A DNA stretch of 64,000 bases from Henricia sp. BOLD:AAB3569 (Eukaryota > Echinodermata > Asteroidea > Spinulosida > Echinasteridae): assembly GCA_037783545.1 (NCBI GenBank), contig JBBELK010001484.1, positions 1-64,000 on the forward strand, in the 5' to 3' direction. Below, piece by piece: positions 62,331 to 64,000 of this stretch (positions are counted from its first letter, which is position 1; each line of letters starts with the position of its first letter). The notes beneath the pieces are model-generated. The model made no database searches. It had not been told where the DNA came from and saw only the letters and a program-made list of their open reading frames with translations. The position numbers and the translations under genes were made by a program.

Positions 62331-63000
62331 ACTGGGTTTAGGCTTCCTGACTGCTCTCGCGCAAACCGTGGCGGTCTGTACACACCTCTTTGGGGTACTC
62401 CTGAGTTGTGCGCATGCTCAGTCATTCGGACTGTCGTTAACGCACCGCAGTTTGGCTCGGCAATTTGGTCAAAGTGTGGTCCAAACGTCGGCAAATTTGG
62501 AGGTCGAAAAATGTTCCGACGAACTTCAAATTTTGCATGCCCTAAACTCTCTATATTGCGCACTTGTCATAAAAAAATTGACAGACTTTCGCCGGGAAAT
62601 GGCAGAGAAATTTCAAAGTTTAGAAAAAACTGGGTTGAGGCTTCCTGACTGCTCTCGCGCAAACCGTGGCTGTCTGTACACACCTCTTTGGGGTACTCCT
62701 GAGTTGTGCGCATGCTCAGTCATTCGGACTGTCGTTAACGCACCGCAGTTTGGCTCGGCAATTTGGTCAAAGTGTGGTCCAAACGTCGGAAAATTTGGAG
62801 GTCGAAAAATGTTCGACGAACTTCAAATTTTGCATGCCCTAAACTCTCTATATTGCGCACTTGTCATAAAAAATTGACAGACTTTCGCCGGGAAATGGCA
62901 GAGAAATTTCAAAGTTTAGAAAAAAAACTGGGTTTAGGCTTCCTGACTGCTCTCGCGCAAACCGTGGCGGTCTGTACACACCTCTTTGGGGTACTCCTGA
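62331..63000. repeat. Dimer duplication in array B marked by GGGTTTAGG and GGCGGTCTG
   Basis: ACTGGGTTTAGGCTTCC followed by CCGTGGCGGTCTG occurs near 62333-62377 and again near 62929-62973, about 596 bp apart. These marks are seen nowhere else in the window. Each is preceded by a run of eight A. Confidence 0.85.
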
Positions 63001-64000
63001 GTTGTGCGCATGCTCAGTCATTCGGACTGTCGTTAACGCACCGCAGTTTGGCTCGGCAATTTGGTCAAAGTGTGGTCCAAACGTCGGCAAATTTGGAGGT
63101 CGAAAAATGTTCCGACGAACTTCAAATTTTGCATGCCCTAAACTCTCTATATTGCGCACTTGTCATAAAAAATTGACAGACTTTCGCCGGGAAATGGCAG
63201 AGAAATTTCAAAGTTTAGAAAAAACTGGGTTGAGGCTTCCTGACTGCTCTCGCGCAAACCGTGGCTGTCTGTACACACCTCTTTGGGGTACTCCTGAGTT
63301 GTGCGCATGCTCAGTCATTCGGACTGTCGTTAACGCACCGCAGTTTGGCTCGGCAATTTGGTCAAAGTGTGGTCCAAACGTCGGAAAATTTGGAGGTCGA
63401 AAATGTTCCGACGAACTTCAAATTTTGCATGCCCTAAACTCTCTATATTGCGCACTTGTCATAACAAATTGACAGACTTTCGCCGGGAAATGGCAGAGAA
63501 ATTTCAAAGTTTAGAAAAAACTGGGTTGAGGCTTCCTGACTGCTCTCGCGCAAACCGTGACTGTCTGTACACACCTCTTTGGGGTACTCCTGAGTTGTGC
63601 GCATGCTCAGTCATTCGGACTGTCGTTAACGCACCGCAGTTTGGCTCGGCAATTTGGTCAAAGTGTGGTCCAAACGTCGGCAAATTTGGAGGTCGAAAAA
63701 TGTTCCGACGAACTTCAAATTTTGCATGCCCTAAACTCTCTATATTGCGCACTTGTCATAAAAAAATTGACAGACTTTCGCCGGGAAATGGCAGAGAAAT
63801 TTCAAAGTTTAGAAAAAACTGGGTTGAGGCTTCCTGACTGCTCTCGCGCAAACCGTGGCTGTCTGTACACACCTCTTTGGGGTACTCCTGAGTTGTGCGC
63901 ATGCTCAGTCATTCGGACTGTCGTTAACGCACCGCAGTTTGGCTCGGCAATTTGGTCAAAGTGTGGTCCAAACGTCGGCAAATTTGGAGGTCGAAAAATG

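Larger units (their letters stand above)
43685..64000. repeat. Satellite family B block 6, about 68 monomers, runs off the window
   Basis: It is made of the same B subtypes as block 5. From about 50.7 kb D-type units become rare and G-type units dominate, with CATACAAAATTG, AAATATTCC, ATGTCCCGACG and CATGAAAAATTG sub-variants in local clusters. There is no foreign insertion and no A-type unit. The last base lies inside a monomer, so the array continues beyond the window. Confidence 0.96.

Noticed and set aside
1-64000. CRISPR array
   Set aside because: Repeats are contiguous 296-297 bp units without short repeat and unique spacer alternation; no cas genes.
1-64000. CENP-B box
   Set aside because: The nearest word, TTCGCCGGGAAATGG, does not fit NTTCGNNNNANNCGGGN on either strand.
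1-64000. Ribosomal spacer or histone repeat unit
   Set aside because: No rRNA-like or histone-like sequence occurs anywhere, and the unit is far too short and uniform.

Overview
The whole 64 kb window is satellite DNA. It is one continuous head-to-tail array, all in the same orientation, of a monomer of about 296-297 bp, broken by only two foreign insertions. I find no protein-coding gene, rRNA, canonical tRNA gene or CRISPR array that I can defend. The many open frames on both strands are by-products of a low-stop monomer repeated in phase. The organism is almost certainly a eukaryote, and probably a metazoan (inference): array size, higher-order repeat structure and a tRNA-derived SINE with target-site duplication all point that way. 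About 17 CpGs per B monomer mean no strong CpG depletion, which fits an invertebrate or a recently amplified array. I cannot name the species.

Two monomer families occur. Family A (about 296 bp) fills 1-18238, 19650-21200, 22312-23859 and a short patch near 43359-43684. Family B (about 297 bp, 99 codons long) fills 18239-19649, 21201-22311 and 23860 to the end apart from the insertions and the patch. By length this is about 70 A and 140 B monomers. A and B share a nearly invariant half of about 148 bp (from the GGTCAAAGTG motif to the AAATTTCA motif). They differ at roughly two dozen positions plus indels in the other half, so the monomer is bipartite, with each half close to nucleosome length.

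Higher-order repeats are visible at several scales: a mixed A+B block of about 10 monomers repeated from 17521 (steps of 2962 and 2660 bp), a 2045-bp step in family A near 9 and 11 kb, recurrent 2- to 5-monomer patterns of B subtypes between about 33.8 and 47.5 kb, and a clean 893-bp tandem trimer at 53348-55133. A/B switches fall inside monomers, which points to unequal exchange or gene conversion.

The insertions are (1) a 289-bp tRNA-derived SINE candidate at 26632-26920 with an exact B box, an A-box-like element, a TAC-rich tail and a 12-bp target-site duplication, and (2) a 703-bp unrecognised element at 29045-29747. The second element starts with the same exact 33 bp as the SINE head, lacks its B box, carries a 67-bp minisatellite and ends in a perfect 11-bp-stem palindrome 11 nt from its right edge. 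It is the best candidate for something undescribed here. Two zones (about 2471-9270 and, more weakly, 19.6-25.7 kb) are dense in single-base indels and look like unpolished long-read sequence.
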